From Bordetella parapertussis (GTDB lineage: Bacteria; Pseudomonadota; Gammaproteobacteria; Burkholderiales; Burkholderiaceae_C): a stretch of 64,000 nt of DNA. Numbering within the stretch: position 1 is the stretch's first letter; each line of letters starts with the position of its first letter. This document shows, piece after piece, positions 1-7,878 of the stretch. The notes below the pieces were generated by a model. The model did no database searches. It was not told where the DNA came from and saw only the letters and a program-made list of their open reading frames with translations. Position numbers and translations under genes: made by a program. The stretch spans positions 73,708 to 137,707 of the forward strand of contig CAMCES010000001.1 of NCBI GenBank assembly GCA_945873925.1. Direction: 5' to 3'.

Positions 1-682
1 TTTCATCCATCGGAAACTCACGTCCTGGCAGCAAACGCACTTCAGGCACCGGATAGAGACTGCGTTGACTGTCAGGGTCAAAGGTGCGAATCGAGTCTAT
101 TTCCTCATCAAATAAATCAACTCGGTAGGGTACCAACGAACCCATGGGAAAGATGTCAATCAGACCTCCTCGGACCGTGTACTCACCAGGACTGACTACT
201 TGAGATACATGGCTGTACCCGGCCATGGTCAGTTGGTCCTTGAGTTTCGATTCATTGAGCTTTTGCTTGGCCTTGAATTCAAAGGTGTAGGCTGCCAGAA
301 AAGAGGGCGGCGCCAATTTGTACAGTGCGGTGGTGGCTGGCATCAAAATAACATCTGCATTGCCTTGCAATAAACGCCACAGTGTTGATAGCCGTTCGCT
401 GATCAAATCTTGATGGGGTGAAAATGTGTCGTAGGGCAAAGTTTCCCAGTCCGGAAAAATCACGCACCGAGCATCCTTGAGAAAAAAAGGCAATTCTTCA
501 AAAAGTCTTTGTGTATCAAATGCATCTGCCGTGATGACGGCGACGCTTTTACCCTGGTTTTTTTGTTGTTCAACCAGTTTGGCAATGAATAAGGCGTCAG
601 CAGACCCGGGTGGTCGAGCCACCGTGAATTTGTGGGATGGGGAAAGTTTAGGAATCTGCATGAATAAACCGTGAATTGGCAT
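1..682 (-). CDS. mfd: Transcription-repair coupling factor Mfd, 5' part only
   Basis: Mfd is the ATP-dependent translocase that removes RNA polymerase stalled at DNA lesions and recruits UvrA. About 227 N-terminal residues are present; the gene runs off the left edge. What is visible is the UvrB-like damage-recognition module: FPDWETLPYD at residues 76-85 and the typical RGGLIDIFPMG at 171-181, followed by a YRVDLFDEEIDSIRTFD segment. I chose the ATG at 682; a second in-frame ATG at 661 is also possible, because conserved sequence begins only around residue 10. The gene is divergent from ispD. A terminator-like hairpin lies 5-33 nt upstream of the start. The family assignment is secure; the start is not. 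Confidence 0.95.
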   Translation of the reverse strand, partial: MPIHGLFMQIPKLSPSHKFTVARPPGSADALFIAKLVEQQKNQGKSVAVITADAFDTQRLFEELPFFLKDARCVIFPDWETLPYDTFSPHQDLISERLSTLWRLLQGNADVILMPATTALYKLAPPSFLAAYTFEFKAKQKLNESKLKDQLTMAGYSHVSQVVSPGEYTVRGGLIDIFPMGSLVPYRVDLFDEEIDSIRTFDPDSQRSLYPVPEVRLLPGREFPMDE

Positions 683-686
683 GACG

Positions 687-715
687 AAAACCCCCGAATG
701 CAGACAAACGGGGGT
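687..715 (-). terminator. Terminator-like hairpin in the mfd leader
   Basis: A perfect 7-bp stem (690-696 with 709-715, sequence ACCCCCG/CGGGGGT) is followed on the minus strand by TTTT. It lies between two divergent genes, just before the mfd ATG, so it terminates no visible upstream gene. It could attenuate mfd or mask its ribosome binding site, because the GGGGG arm is the only SD-like sequence there. The structure is seen; the role is inferred. Confidence 0.45.
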
Positions 716-780
716 GTGATGTCATGATTTTAGAATGCATGTGCCGTATCGACAGCTTCAAGCGAAATGTACCCACACAA

Positions 781-1509
781 ATGAGCCATCAACCACATTT
801 TTTCCATGCACTGATACCTTGCGCTGGCTCCGGCAGTCGCATGGGTGTGGGTATTCCTAAACAGTATTTTCCCTTGGCCGGTTCACCTTTGGTGGTGCAC
901 ACACTCCGTGCTTTCGAGGCGGTACCTCAACTGGGCATGGGTGTCACTGTGGTAGCGGCCGATGATGTTTTCATGGATGAAGCGATAAAACAGTCATTGG
1001 GGAGTCGCTTTAAGGTTTTCAATACGGGTGGCGCAACCCGGGCTCAGTCAGTTTTGGCCGGCTTGCTTGCCCTGAAATCCATGGGGGCAGGGCAGCAAGA
1101 TTGGGTCATGGTTCATGATGCGGCGCGTTGTTTGATTACCCCTACTTTGATTCTTCATTTATACGAGTCCTGCCAACACGATGAGGTGGGCGGTTTACTG
1201 GCTTTGCCCTTGGCTGATACTTTGAAGGTGCATGTCGAAGGAAGGGTCAAAGCCACCTTGTTTCGGGACGACAAATGGCTGGCACAGACACCTCAAATGT
1301 TTCGGTGGGAATTGCTGTTTAATGCACTCAAGCAGGCGCATCTTGTGACCGATGAATCCAGTGCAGTTGAACAATTGGGGTTGTCACCCCAATTGGTCAC
1401 CGGTGCTTCTTTCAATTTCAAAGTCACTTACCCTGAGGACATTGTCCTTGCCCAGGCCATTTTGGCTGACCGAATTAATAAGGGGAGTTATTGCGATGAA
1501 GGCAACTGA
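781..1509 (+). CDS. ispD: 2-C-methyl-D-erythritol 4-phosphate cytidylyltransferase
   Basis: IspD transfers CMP from CTP to methylerythritol 4-phosphate in the cytosolic MEP isoprenoid pathway. The 242-residue protein has the family's usual length. The nucleotide-binding loop PCAGSGSRMG (13-22), Lys27 in the PKQYFPL segment, and the VHDAARCL motif near residue 110 are all present. I chose ATG 781 over an in-frame ATG at 724, because the family starts a few residues before FHALIPCAG and the extra 19 residues have no family character. The 3' end overlaps ispF by 14 nt, so the two are translationally coupled. dxr of the same pathway lies 14 kb downstream. Confidence 0.95.
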   Translation: MSHQPHFFHALIPCAGSGSRMGVGIPKQYFPLAGSPLVVHTLRAFEAVPQLGMGVTVVAADDVFMDEAIKQSLGSRFKVFNTGGATRAQSVLAGLLALKSMGAGQQDWVMVHDAARCLITPTLILHLYESCQHDEVGGLLALPLADTLKVHVEGRVKATLFRDDKWLAQTPQMFRWELLFNALKQAHLVTDESSAVEQLGLSPQLVTGASFNFKVTYPEDIVLAQAILADRINKGSYCDEGN

Positions 1510-1987
1510 CTTGCGTGTGGGAGAAGGCTGGGATGTGCATGCACTCGTGCCTGGTCGCAAACTGATGATCGGCGGCGTTGAGATCCCTTTCAACAAGGGG
1601 TTACTTGGACATTCTGATGCCGATGTGTTGTTGCATGCAATCACCGATGCCCTGTTGGGTGCCGCTGGATTGGGCGACATAGGCAGTCACTTTCCTGATA
1701 CCGACACGCAGTGGAAGGGCGCTGATTCAGCTGTTTTATTGAAAGCGGTCAATGGCAAAATTCAGATGTCGGGCTGGACTGTTTCAAACATAGATGCCAC
1801 TGTGATCGCGCAAGCACCCAAGTTGGGGAACCACAAATCAGCCATGCAGCAACAAGTAGCGCTTTTATTGGGAGTGGACCCTGATCAAATCAATATCAAA
1901 GGGAAAACCGCTGAAAAATTGGGTCCTGTTGGCATGGGTCATTCCATTGAAGCCAGAGCAGTTGCTTTGATTCACAGAACTAGATGA
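1496..1987 (+). CDS. ispF: 2-C-methyl-D-erythritol 2,4-cyclodiphosphate synthase
   Basis: IspF cyclises CDP-methylerythritol 2-phosphate to methylerythritol cyclodiphosphate with release of CMP. The 163-residue protein has the zinc ligands Asp13 and His15 (GWDVH) and His47 in HSDADVLLHAI, then the GDIGSHFPDTD segment and a C-terminal KTAEKLGPVG block. The start ATG 1496 is preceded by a good AGGGGAG ribosome binding site inside the ispD 3' end; longer in-frame reading upstream is only ispD in another frame. The 3' end overlaps the convergent regulator gene by 8 nt. Confidence 0.96.
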   Translation: MKATDLRVGEGWDVHALVPGRKLMIGGVEIPFNKGLLGHSDADVLLHAITDALLGAAGLGDIGSHFPDTDTQWKGADSAVLLKAVNGKIQMSGWTVSNIDATVIAQAPKLGNHKSAMQQQVALLLGVDPDQINIKGKTAEKLGPVGMGHSIEARAVALIHRTR

Positions 1988-2426
1988 TTTCAGTTTCAGG
2001 CTCATCAGGATCATCTTTGCAATTGTTTTGGTATATCAGCGCAAGTTTGACGACATGTCGAATCATTTTTTTCTGATCTTTGTTGAGCTGTAGAAATTGC
2101 CTAAGCATTTCAGAGTCGCCCAAGCTTAAAGGCGTGTTTTCAGATGTTTCCTTCACTGCCGGGTACTCTGACCTGGGTCCAAACAACAAATCTTGTGGGC
2201 TGATTTGCAAAATATCACCCAATGTTTTGAGCTTGTCTTGCTTAGGCAAGGAGGCACCGATCATCCAGTTGCGTGCAGCATGGGAGGTTATGCCTACCCC
2301 CCAATAGCGCAAATTGAAGGCATCAGCCAGTTGAGTTGCGGATGCTTTTAAACCGGCCTCTTTCATGGCATGACGGAGTCGAGCGGCAAAAGCTTCTGAT
2401 TCGGGGTTGGGCTTTGGTTTTTTCAT
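1980..2426 (-). CDS. XRE-type (Cro/CI-like) transcriptional regulator
   Basis: This 148-residue protein has an N-terminal helix-turn-helix domain, roughly residues 12-80. The pattern (ARLRHAMKEAG, then ATQLADAFNL, ITSHAARNWMIGASLPKQDKL, and LGDILQISPQDLLFG) resembles small lambda-repressor-like proteins. The remaining 65 residues are acidic and lack a peptidase or sensor fold I recognise. It converges on ispF, overlapping it by 8 nt, and lies 121 nt downstream of the hbdH stop on the same strand, with its own spacer. The target is unknown. It could be phage-derived, but no other phage gene is nearby. Confidence 0.75.
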   Translation of the reverse strand: MKKPKPNPESEAFAARLRHAMKEAGLKASATQLADAFNLRYWGVGITSHAARNWMIGASLPKQDKLKTLGDILQISPQDLLFGPRSEYPAVKETSENTPLSLGDSEMLRQFLQLNKDQKKMIRHVVKLALIYQNNCKDDPDEPETEII

Positions 2427-2547
2427 GACCGAAACAATAAATCAGTCCGTTTAAAGATGCAACGATTCATGATCACAAAAATTAAAAGTGAAAATCGAGT
2501 GATCCGCTATCGTACGTTTGGGTGATATACAGCAATATAAAAAAATG

Positions 2548-3330
2548 TTATTGAGCAGCCCATCCACCATCCATGTTCCAAGCGACCCCCCGGACATTTT
2601 TCCCTCCAGAAGAGCAAAAAAACAATGCCAGTTGGCCAAGCTCTTCAGGCGTGGTGAATTGCATGGAGGGCTGCTTCTCCATCAGCAGTGTCTTTTTGGC
2701 TGCCTCTTGAGAGATACCAAGAAGCTTTGACTTGTTATCAACCTGAGCTTGAACCATGGGCGTCAGAACCCAGCCGGGACAAATCGCATTGCAAGTGATC
2801 CCGGTAGTGGCTGTCTCCAGCGCAGTGACCTTGGTTAACCCCACAAGGCCGTGTTTGGCTGCAACGTAAGCAGACTTATCCGCCGAAGCAATGAGTCCAT
2901 GAACAGACGCGATGTTGATGATGCGACCCCAATTGGCTGCCCTCATGGCCGGCAATGCCAGTCGTGTCGTATGAAATGCGCTGCTCAGATTGATGGCGAG
3001 TACATCATTCCACTTGTCAACTGGAAAATCTTCAATGGGTGATACATGTTGAATACCCGCATTGTTTACAACAATATCGATCTGACCGAATGTTCGCTGT
3101 GATTGCAAAACCATGTCTTCAATGTCACCCGAATTTCTCATGTCTGCGCCATGGAACATGACCTGCACACCATTTGACTTGATTTGATCTTCGGCATCCT
3201 TGTGATCTCCGAACCCATTCAATACGATATTTGCGCCGGATGAGGCAAGCGCTTTTGCCAAACCCAATCCGATGCCACTTGTCGAGCCGGTAACCAGCGC
3301 TGTTTTTCCGGCTAAAAATTTCTCTGACAT
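2548..3330 (-). CDS. hbdH: 3-hydroxybutyrate dehydrogenase (SDR family)
   Basis: The enzyme interconverts D-3-hydroxybutyrate and acetoacetate with NAD(H), the step after PHB depolymerisation. The 260-residue classical SDR has the cofactor loop TGSTSGIG (14-21), NNAG, an active-site Ser in NIASVHG, the SAYVAAK Tyr/Lys pair and NAICPGWVLTPMV. These last blocks and the C-terminal WNMDGGWAAQ are typical of bacterial 3-hydroxybutyrate dehydrogenases. ATG 3330 is preceded by AAAAGGGGC; upstream in-frame codons lack family similarity. It is divergent from relA with a 74-nt gap that holds a GTGCAATA element also found before phaZ. phaR and phaZ occur elsewhere in the window. Confidence 0.9.
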   Translation of the reverse strand: MSEKFLAGKTALVTGSTSGIGLGLAKALASSGANIVLNGFGDHKDAEDQIKSNGVQVMFHGADMRNSGDIEDMVLQSQRTFGQIDIVVNNAGIQHVSPIEDFPVDKWNDVLAINLSSAFHTTRLALPAMRAANWGRIINIASVHGLIASADKSAYVAAKHGLVGLTKVTALETATTGITCNAICPGWVLTPMVQAQVDNKSKLLGISQEAAKKTLLMEKQPSMQFTTPEELGQLALFFCSSGGKNVRGVAWNMDGGWAAQ

Positions 3331-3404
3331 GATGAATGCGCCCCTTTTCCAATGTAGATTCAAGCATTGTGCAATAAGGCTTGTATTCAATCAGCAGGTG
3401 AAGA

Positions 3405-5621
3405 GTGAAGGAAGCTACATCCAAAAAAGGTTCTGACAGTCATGCGTCCAAGATAGGGCATGAACAAAACCAGCCAGATGAAAAAACCAGGCTTGCTGCT
3501 CGCCATTTTGCGATGCCGATTTTGGTGCAGCTGAGTTTGCCAACGGGTGAATCAGTCCTGACCCACGCTGATGGTGCGTCACAGCTGATTGGCAACATGG
3601 GAGGGTCACAAGACATGCAGGCTGCCGTTTACTTGGCCTATGCTTTTGACCAATTAACCAAGCCCAAAGCATTGGTAGCCAAACTATTTACAGACGATGT
3701 AGTGCATTTGGGTTTTGAAACACAGCGCCTGTTTCATTTGCAGCGAAAGGCCCAGACAAGTTTAAAGGCCACATCGGCTGACCAGACCAACATTGAGATT
3801 GTCAGGCGTTTGCTATTGGCTTTCTCCAGAGACCCACGGGTGATCCTGCTGTTGATCGCTATTCATTTGCAATCTCTGCGTTATGTAGCAGGTCTCAAAC
3901 AACCCGGCCATGAGGACTTGGCGAGTGAAACTTTGCAAATTTTTTCACCATTGGCTAACCGTTTAGGTATTTGGCAAATCAAATGGGAGTTGGAGGACTT
4001 AGCCTTTCGCATGCTTGAGCCTGAGGTCTACAAGCAGGTTGCATTGAAACTTGAGGTCAAGCGAACAGAGCGACAAGATGAAATAGATTCCATCATCCAC
4101 CAGTTGCAATTTGGCCTTGACCAACAAGGTATCAATGCACGTGTTTTAGGTCGACCAAAAAACATTTACAGCATAGTTAAAAAAATGCGTGGCAAATCGT
4201 TGGATTTCAATCAGGTTCTCGATTTAAGGGCTTTTCGAATCATCGTCGAAACTGTTGCCGATTGTTACAGCACATTATCTTGGGTACATGCGCATATGCA
4301 AGCAATCGACTACGAATTTGATGACTACATTGCAAGACCTAAACCCAATGGCTATCAATCCATACATACGGTTGTTATGGATTCAAATCATCGGACATTG
4401 GAAATTCAAATCCGTACGCAGGCCATGAACGATCATGCAGAGCATGGCGTGGCAGCCCATTGGGCCTATAAGGAGGCTGGCTCAAAGGGGTATGTTGGGT
4501 TTTCTGCTCCCCAAGATCAAACTCAAAAAATCACTTTGCTGCGTCAGTTGCTGGCTTGGGAAAGAGACATATTTAAAGAGCATTTGCAGAACCATACAGC
4601 CATTGGTACAGCAGGCAATCAAGATACTGTTTTTGTACTCACACCCGACGCAGCCATTATCGAGTTGCCAAGCAGTGCAACACCCCTTGATTTTGCTTAC
4701 ACCGTTCACACTGAGTTGGGACATCGCTGCCGCGGTGCAAAAGTCGATGGAGCCTTGGTCCCGTTGTCTACCAAATTACAAAGTGGACAGAAAGTAGAAA
4801 TCATCCTTATCAAGGAGGGCGGCCCATCACGTGACTGGCTCAATCCTGACTTGGGTTTTCTGGCTACCAACAGAGCCAAATCAAAAGTCAGGGCTTGGTT
4901 TAATGCGCAAGCCATGAAGCAAACCATTGCGCGTGGTCGAGAGTTGGTGGAAAAAATTCTTCAGCGAGAAGGTCGCACTTCTCTGAAATTGGAAGAGCTT
5001 GCCAAAAATTTAGGATTCGACTCGTCATCTAAATTATTTGAAGCTGTAGGTAAGGATGAGTTTGCGCTCCGCCACCTTGAACTGTTTCTGCGCCCGCCGC
5101 CGCTACCTGAACCAGATGATGAACGTATTTTGCGAAAGGTTCAAGCCACCAAAGCTCTTGGTTCAAAGGGTGGTGTGTTGGTTGTGGGTGTTGATTCACT
5201 GCTCACCCAGCTTGCCAAGTGTTGCCGTCCCGCACCCCCTGATCTGGTCAAAGGATTCGTCACCCGAGGGAGAGGGGTCACTGTTCATCGCGTGGAGTGT
5301 CATAACTTCCAGGCTTTGTCTTTTCACAGTTCTGGTCGGGTGTTGGATGTCACTTGGGGCGATGGCGGAGATTTTGATCGCCGTCTTTATCCGGTTGATA
5401 TTCAAGTCATTGCCGACGATCGACAGGGCTTGCTGCGCGATATTTCAGAAGTATTGGCCAAAGAAAAAATGAATGTGATTGGCGCCAATACTCAAACTGA
5501 TAAGGATCTAGCTTGGATGATCTTTACCGTTGAACTCCACGATGTGAGCCGCTTAAACAAGGTGTTGTCATTGGTCAAAGCAGTCGATGGCGTTCAGTCT
5601 GCACAGAGGACTGCTTCATGA
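3405..5621 (+). CDS. relA: GTP pyrophosphokinase RelA, (p)ppGpp synthetase
   Basis: RelA makes (p)ppGpp from ATP and GTP/GDP on ribosomes with uncharged tRNA. The 738-residue protein has the full-length RSH layout: N-terminal pseudo-hydrolase domain, synthetase domain (about 235-345), TGS (about 410-475), a conserved Cys region with CCRPAPPD, and a C-terminal ACT domain. In the hydrolase region the HD and HDxxED metal motifs are absent. In the synthetase the charge motif reads EFDD (304-307), the ExDD form of monofunctional RelA rather than the RxKD of bifunctional enzymes. I therefore call RelA, not SpoT. The start is GTG 3405 behind AGGTGAAG. It is divergent from hbdH and ends 56 nt before tRNA-Val. 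Confidence 0.93.
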   Translation: MKEATSKKGSDSHASKIGHEQNQPDEKTRLAARHFAMPILVQLSLPTGESVLTHADGASQLIGNMGGSQDMQAAVYLAYAFDQLTKPKALVAKLFTDDVVHLGFETQRLFHLQRKAQTSLKATSADQTNIEIVRRLLLAFSRDPRVILLLIAIHLQSLRYVAGLKQPGHEDLASETLQIFSPLANRLGIWQIKWELEDLAFRMLEPEVYKQVALKLEVKRTERQDEIDSIIHQLQFGLDQQGINARVLGRPKNIYSIVKKMRGKSLDFNQVLDLRAFRIIVETVADCYSTLSWVHAHMQAIDYEFDDYIARPKPNGYQSIHTVVMDSNHRTLEIQIRTQAMNDHAEHGVAAHWAYKEAGSKGYVGFSAPQDQTQKITLLRQLLAWERDIFKEHLQNHTAIGTAGNQDTVFVLTPDAAIIELPSSATPLDFAYTVHTELGHRCRGAKVDGALVPLSTKLQSGQKVEIILIKEGGPSRDWLNPDLGFLATNRAKSKVRAWFNAQAMKQTIARGRELVEKILQREGRTSLKLEELAKNLGFDSSSKLFEAVGKDEFALRHLELFLRPPPLPEPDDERILRKVQATKALGSKGGVLVVGVDSLLTQLAKCCRPAPPDLVKGFVTRGRGVTVHRVECHNFQALSFHSSGRVLDVTWGDGGDFDRRLYPVDIQVIADDRQGLLRDISEVLAKEKMNVIGANTQTDKDLAWMIFTVELHDVSRLNKVLSLVKAVDGVQSAQRTAS

Positions 5622-5631
5622 TGCTTTGCTT

Positions 5632-5659
5632 TTGTCTCCATTTTTGATCCTGCTAGAAT
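5632..5659 (+). promoter_or_regulatory. Probable sigma-70 promoter of tRNA-Val(GAC)
   Basis: TTGTCT at 5632-5637 and TAGAAT at 5654-5659 are 16 bp apart, ending 18 nt before the mature tRNA 5' end. The -10 is a close match and the -35 moderate. Position and spacing support a tRNA promoter just after relA. Confidence 0.5.
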
Positions 5660-5677
5660 ATGTTCATTCGGTAACGA

Positions 5678-5754
5678 AGGCGCGTAGCTCAGCTGGTTAG
5701 AGCACCACCTTGACATGGTGGGGGTCGTTGGTTCGAGTCCAATCGCGCCTACCA
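5678..5754 (+). tRNA. tRNA-Val (anticodon GAC)
   Basis: The cloverleaf is complete. The acceptor AGGCGCG pairs with CGCGCCT. The D stem is GCTC/GAGC. The anticodon stem is CCACC/GGTGG with loop TTGACAT, giving anticodon GAC. The T arm is GTTGG-TTCGAGT-CCAAT. The discriminator is A and CCA is encoded. Length is 77 nt. It stands alone between relA and phaR, and a second tRNA-Val (CAC) lies near 60.3 kb. Confidence 0.97.
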
Positions 5755-5814
5755 ATTTGACCGTCCGATCAAGTTCCTCCTTGTTTTGAGCGACTTTTTT
5801 TCCTGGACTTCCTT

Positions 5815-6354
5815 GTGTCAAATAAAAGCACTTCTTCTGACCCGCTCAACGTTGATGATGGCTTGCCTAGCATCATCAGGTTGATAAAAAAATACCCTAA
5901 CCGCCGTTTGTACGACACCAAAACATCTGGCTACATTACCTTGCAGGAAGTTAAGGCCATGGTGATTGAGGGAGTGACTATCAAAGTGGTTGACGCAAAA
6001 AGCAATGCCGATTTGACCCGCAGCATTTATTTGCAGATCCTTTTGGAAGAAGAGACTGGCGGTGTTCCCATGTTTTCGGAGGAAATACTTGGCAATTTCA
6101 TTCGGTTTTATGGCCACAGTATGCAAGGATTCATGGGCTCTTATTTAGAAAAAAATGTTCAAGCATTTTTGGATATTCATAAGCAGATGAATGAACAAGC
6201 AAAGAGTCTATCCCCCGAAATTTGGTCTCAGATGATGATCAATCCCACTCCTTTTTTGCAAACGATGATGGGCAACTATGCTCAACAATCACAACAACTC
6301 CTGTCTCAAATGCAGACTCAAATGCTCAAAAGCATCGGTCTTACACGGAAATGA
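5815..6354 (+). CDS. phaR: Polyhydroxyalkanoate synthesis regulator PhaR
   Basis: PhaR represses phasin and other PHB genes and is titrated by binding to PHB granules. The 179-residue protein has the N-terminal DNA-binding PHB_acc_N domain ([15 protein letters not shown] at about 21-35, then [13 protein letters not shown]) and the accumulation-regulatory PHB_acc part ([24 protein letters not shown]). It ends in a Gln-rich tail ([14 protein letters not shown]) as in other beta-proteobacterial PhaR. The start is GTG 5815. The stop overlaps the rimO ATG (ATGA), so the two are coupled; no phaC or phaP is in this window. Confidence 0.93.
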   Translation: MSNKSTSSDPLNVDDGLPSIIRLIKKYPNRRLYDTKTSGYITLQEVKAMVIEGVTIKVVDAKSNADLTRSIYLQILLEEETGGVPMFSEEILGNFIRFYGHSMQGFMGSYLEKNVQAFLDIHKQMNEQAKSLSPEIWSQMMINPTPFLQTMMGNYAQQSQQLLSQMQTQMLKSIGLTRK

Positions 6355-7709
6355 AAAACCCCACCGTTGGCTTCGTCAGCTTGGGATGCCCCAAAGCACT
6401 GACTGATTCAGAACTCATCCTTACACAACTCAGCGCAGAGGGCTATCAAACCTCCAAAACATTTGCCGGAGCAGATTTGGTGATTGTCAACACTTGCGGG
6501 TTTATTGATGACGCGGTCAAAGAAAGTTTGGACATGATCGGCGAGGCTTTGTCTGAGAATGGCAAAGTCATCGTGACGGGTTGTCTGGGGTCTCAGTCAG
6601 CTGACAACGGCGAAAACATGGTGCAAAGCATCCATCCCAAAGTATTGGCTGTGACTGGCCCACATGCCACACAGGAGGTGATGGACGCTGTACATGCCTA
6701 CCTACCAAGGCCACATGATCCGTTCATGGACTTGGTACCTTCTGTGGGGATCAAACTCACGCCCAAGCACTACGCCTATTTGAAAATCAGTGAAGGCTGT
6801 AATCACCGTTGTACTTTTTGCATCATCCCTTCTATGAGGGGTGACTTGGTCTCGCGGTCAATAAGCGAAATCTTGAATGAGGCGCAGGCTCTTTTTGAGT
6901 CAGGCATCAAAGAATTGTTGGTCATCAGTCAAGATACATCTGCGTATGGTGTGGATATCAAATACCAGATGGGCTTTTTCAATGGTCGCCCCATCAAAAG
7001 CCGAACCCTGGAGTTGGTTGAAGCATTGGGACAACTGGCGAAAGAACACAAAGCATGGGTGCGACTCCATTATGTTTATCCCTATCCGAGCGTCGACAGT
7101 TTGATCCCTTTGATGGCCAGTGGCCTGGTCTTACCTTATCTTGATGTCCCCTTTCAGCACAGTCATCCTGCTGTACTCAAGCGGATGCAGCGCCCAGCGG
7201 ATGGTGAAAAAAACTTGGACCGTTTGCTAAAGTGGCGCGAGATATGTCCTGAGCTTGTTATCCGAAGTACCTTCATTGCTGGTTTTCCTGGTGAAACTGA
7301 GGAAGAGTTTGAGCATCTGCTCAATTTCATCAAAGAAGCTCAAATCGATCGTTCAGGCTGTTTTGCATACAGTCCTGTCAAAGGTGCTACTGCAAATGAT
7401 TTATCAGGCATGTTGTCTCAACATGTTCGAGATGAAAGGCGTGCAAGGTTCATGGCAGTTGCAGAAGAAGTATCTGTCAACAAATTAAAGAAGCGCATAG
7501 GTACTTCAATGAAGGTATTGGTGGACACCGCCAAAGTGATGGGGAGACAAGGCGGAATCGGTAGAACATATGCAGATGCACCCGAAATTGACGGTGTGGT
7601 TTATCTGTTACCGCCAGAAAAAATCAGTAAAACATTTAGGACCGGAGACTTCACCAATGTGCGCATTGTCAACACCCAAGGACATGATCTGGTAGGCGTT
7701 CCCTATTGA
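6351..7709 (+). CDS. rimO: Ribosomal protein uS12 methylthiotransferase
   Basis: RimO adds a methylthio group to the conserved Asp of ribosomal protein S12 using two 4Fe-4S clusters and SAM. The 452-residue protein shows the N-terminal cluster domain ([13 protein letters not shown], then NTCGF and TGCLG), the radical-SAM Cys triad C150, C154, C157 in CNHRCTFC, and a C-terminal TRAM domain. VGVPY at the end is typical of RimO and separates it from MiaB. ATG 6351 overlaps the phaR stop and begins just before the conserved [11 protein letters not shown]; longer upstream reading is phaR in another frame. Confidence 0.95.
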   Translation: MKNPTVGFVSLGCPKALTDSELILTQLSAEGYQTSKTFAGADLVIVNTCGFIDDAVKESLDMIGEALSENGKVIVTGCLGSQSADNGENMVQSIHPKVLAVTGPHATQEVMDAVHAYLPRPHDPFMDLVPSVGIKLTPKHYAYLKISEGCNHRCTFCIIPSMRGDLVSRSISEILNEAQALFESGIKELLVISQDTSAYGVDIKYQMGFFNGRPIKSRTLELVEALGQLAKEHKAWVRLHYVYPYPSVDSLIPLMASGLVLPYLDVPFQHSHPAVLKRMQRPADGEKNLDRLLKWREICPELVIRSTFIAGFPGETEEEFEHLLNFIKEAQIDRSGCFAYSPVKGATANDLSGMLSQHVRDERRARFMAVAEEVSVNKLKKRIGTSMKVLVDTAKVMGRQGGIGRTYADAPEIDGVVYLLPPEKISKTFRTGDFTNVRIVNTQGHDLVGVPY

Positions 7710-7732
7710 TCAAGCTAGTAAACAATACGAAT

Positions 7733-7753
7733 AAAAAAAGCCACATGAGTGGC
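7733..7753 (-). terminator. Rho-independent terminator of tRNA-Leu
   Basis: On the minus strand GCCAC-TCAT-GTGGC (7753-7740) is followed by seven T (7739-7733), 19 nt after the tRNA-Leu CCA end. It has a perfect 5-bp stem, a short loop and a T tract. It also faces the rimO 3' end but lacks a T tract on that strand. Confidence 0.75.
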
Positions 7754-7771
7754 CGAATGGAAAGTTAAGAT

Positions 7772-7856
<85 letters not shown>

Positions 7857-7878
7857 ATTCAGGAAAGCAGAGGATCAT

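Noticed and set aside
1352..1495. N-terminal extension of ispF reading back into ispD
   Set aside because: The extra 48 residues are an out-of-frame reading of the conserved ispD 3' end; a strong ribosome binding site precedes ATG 1496.
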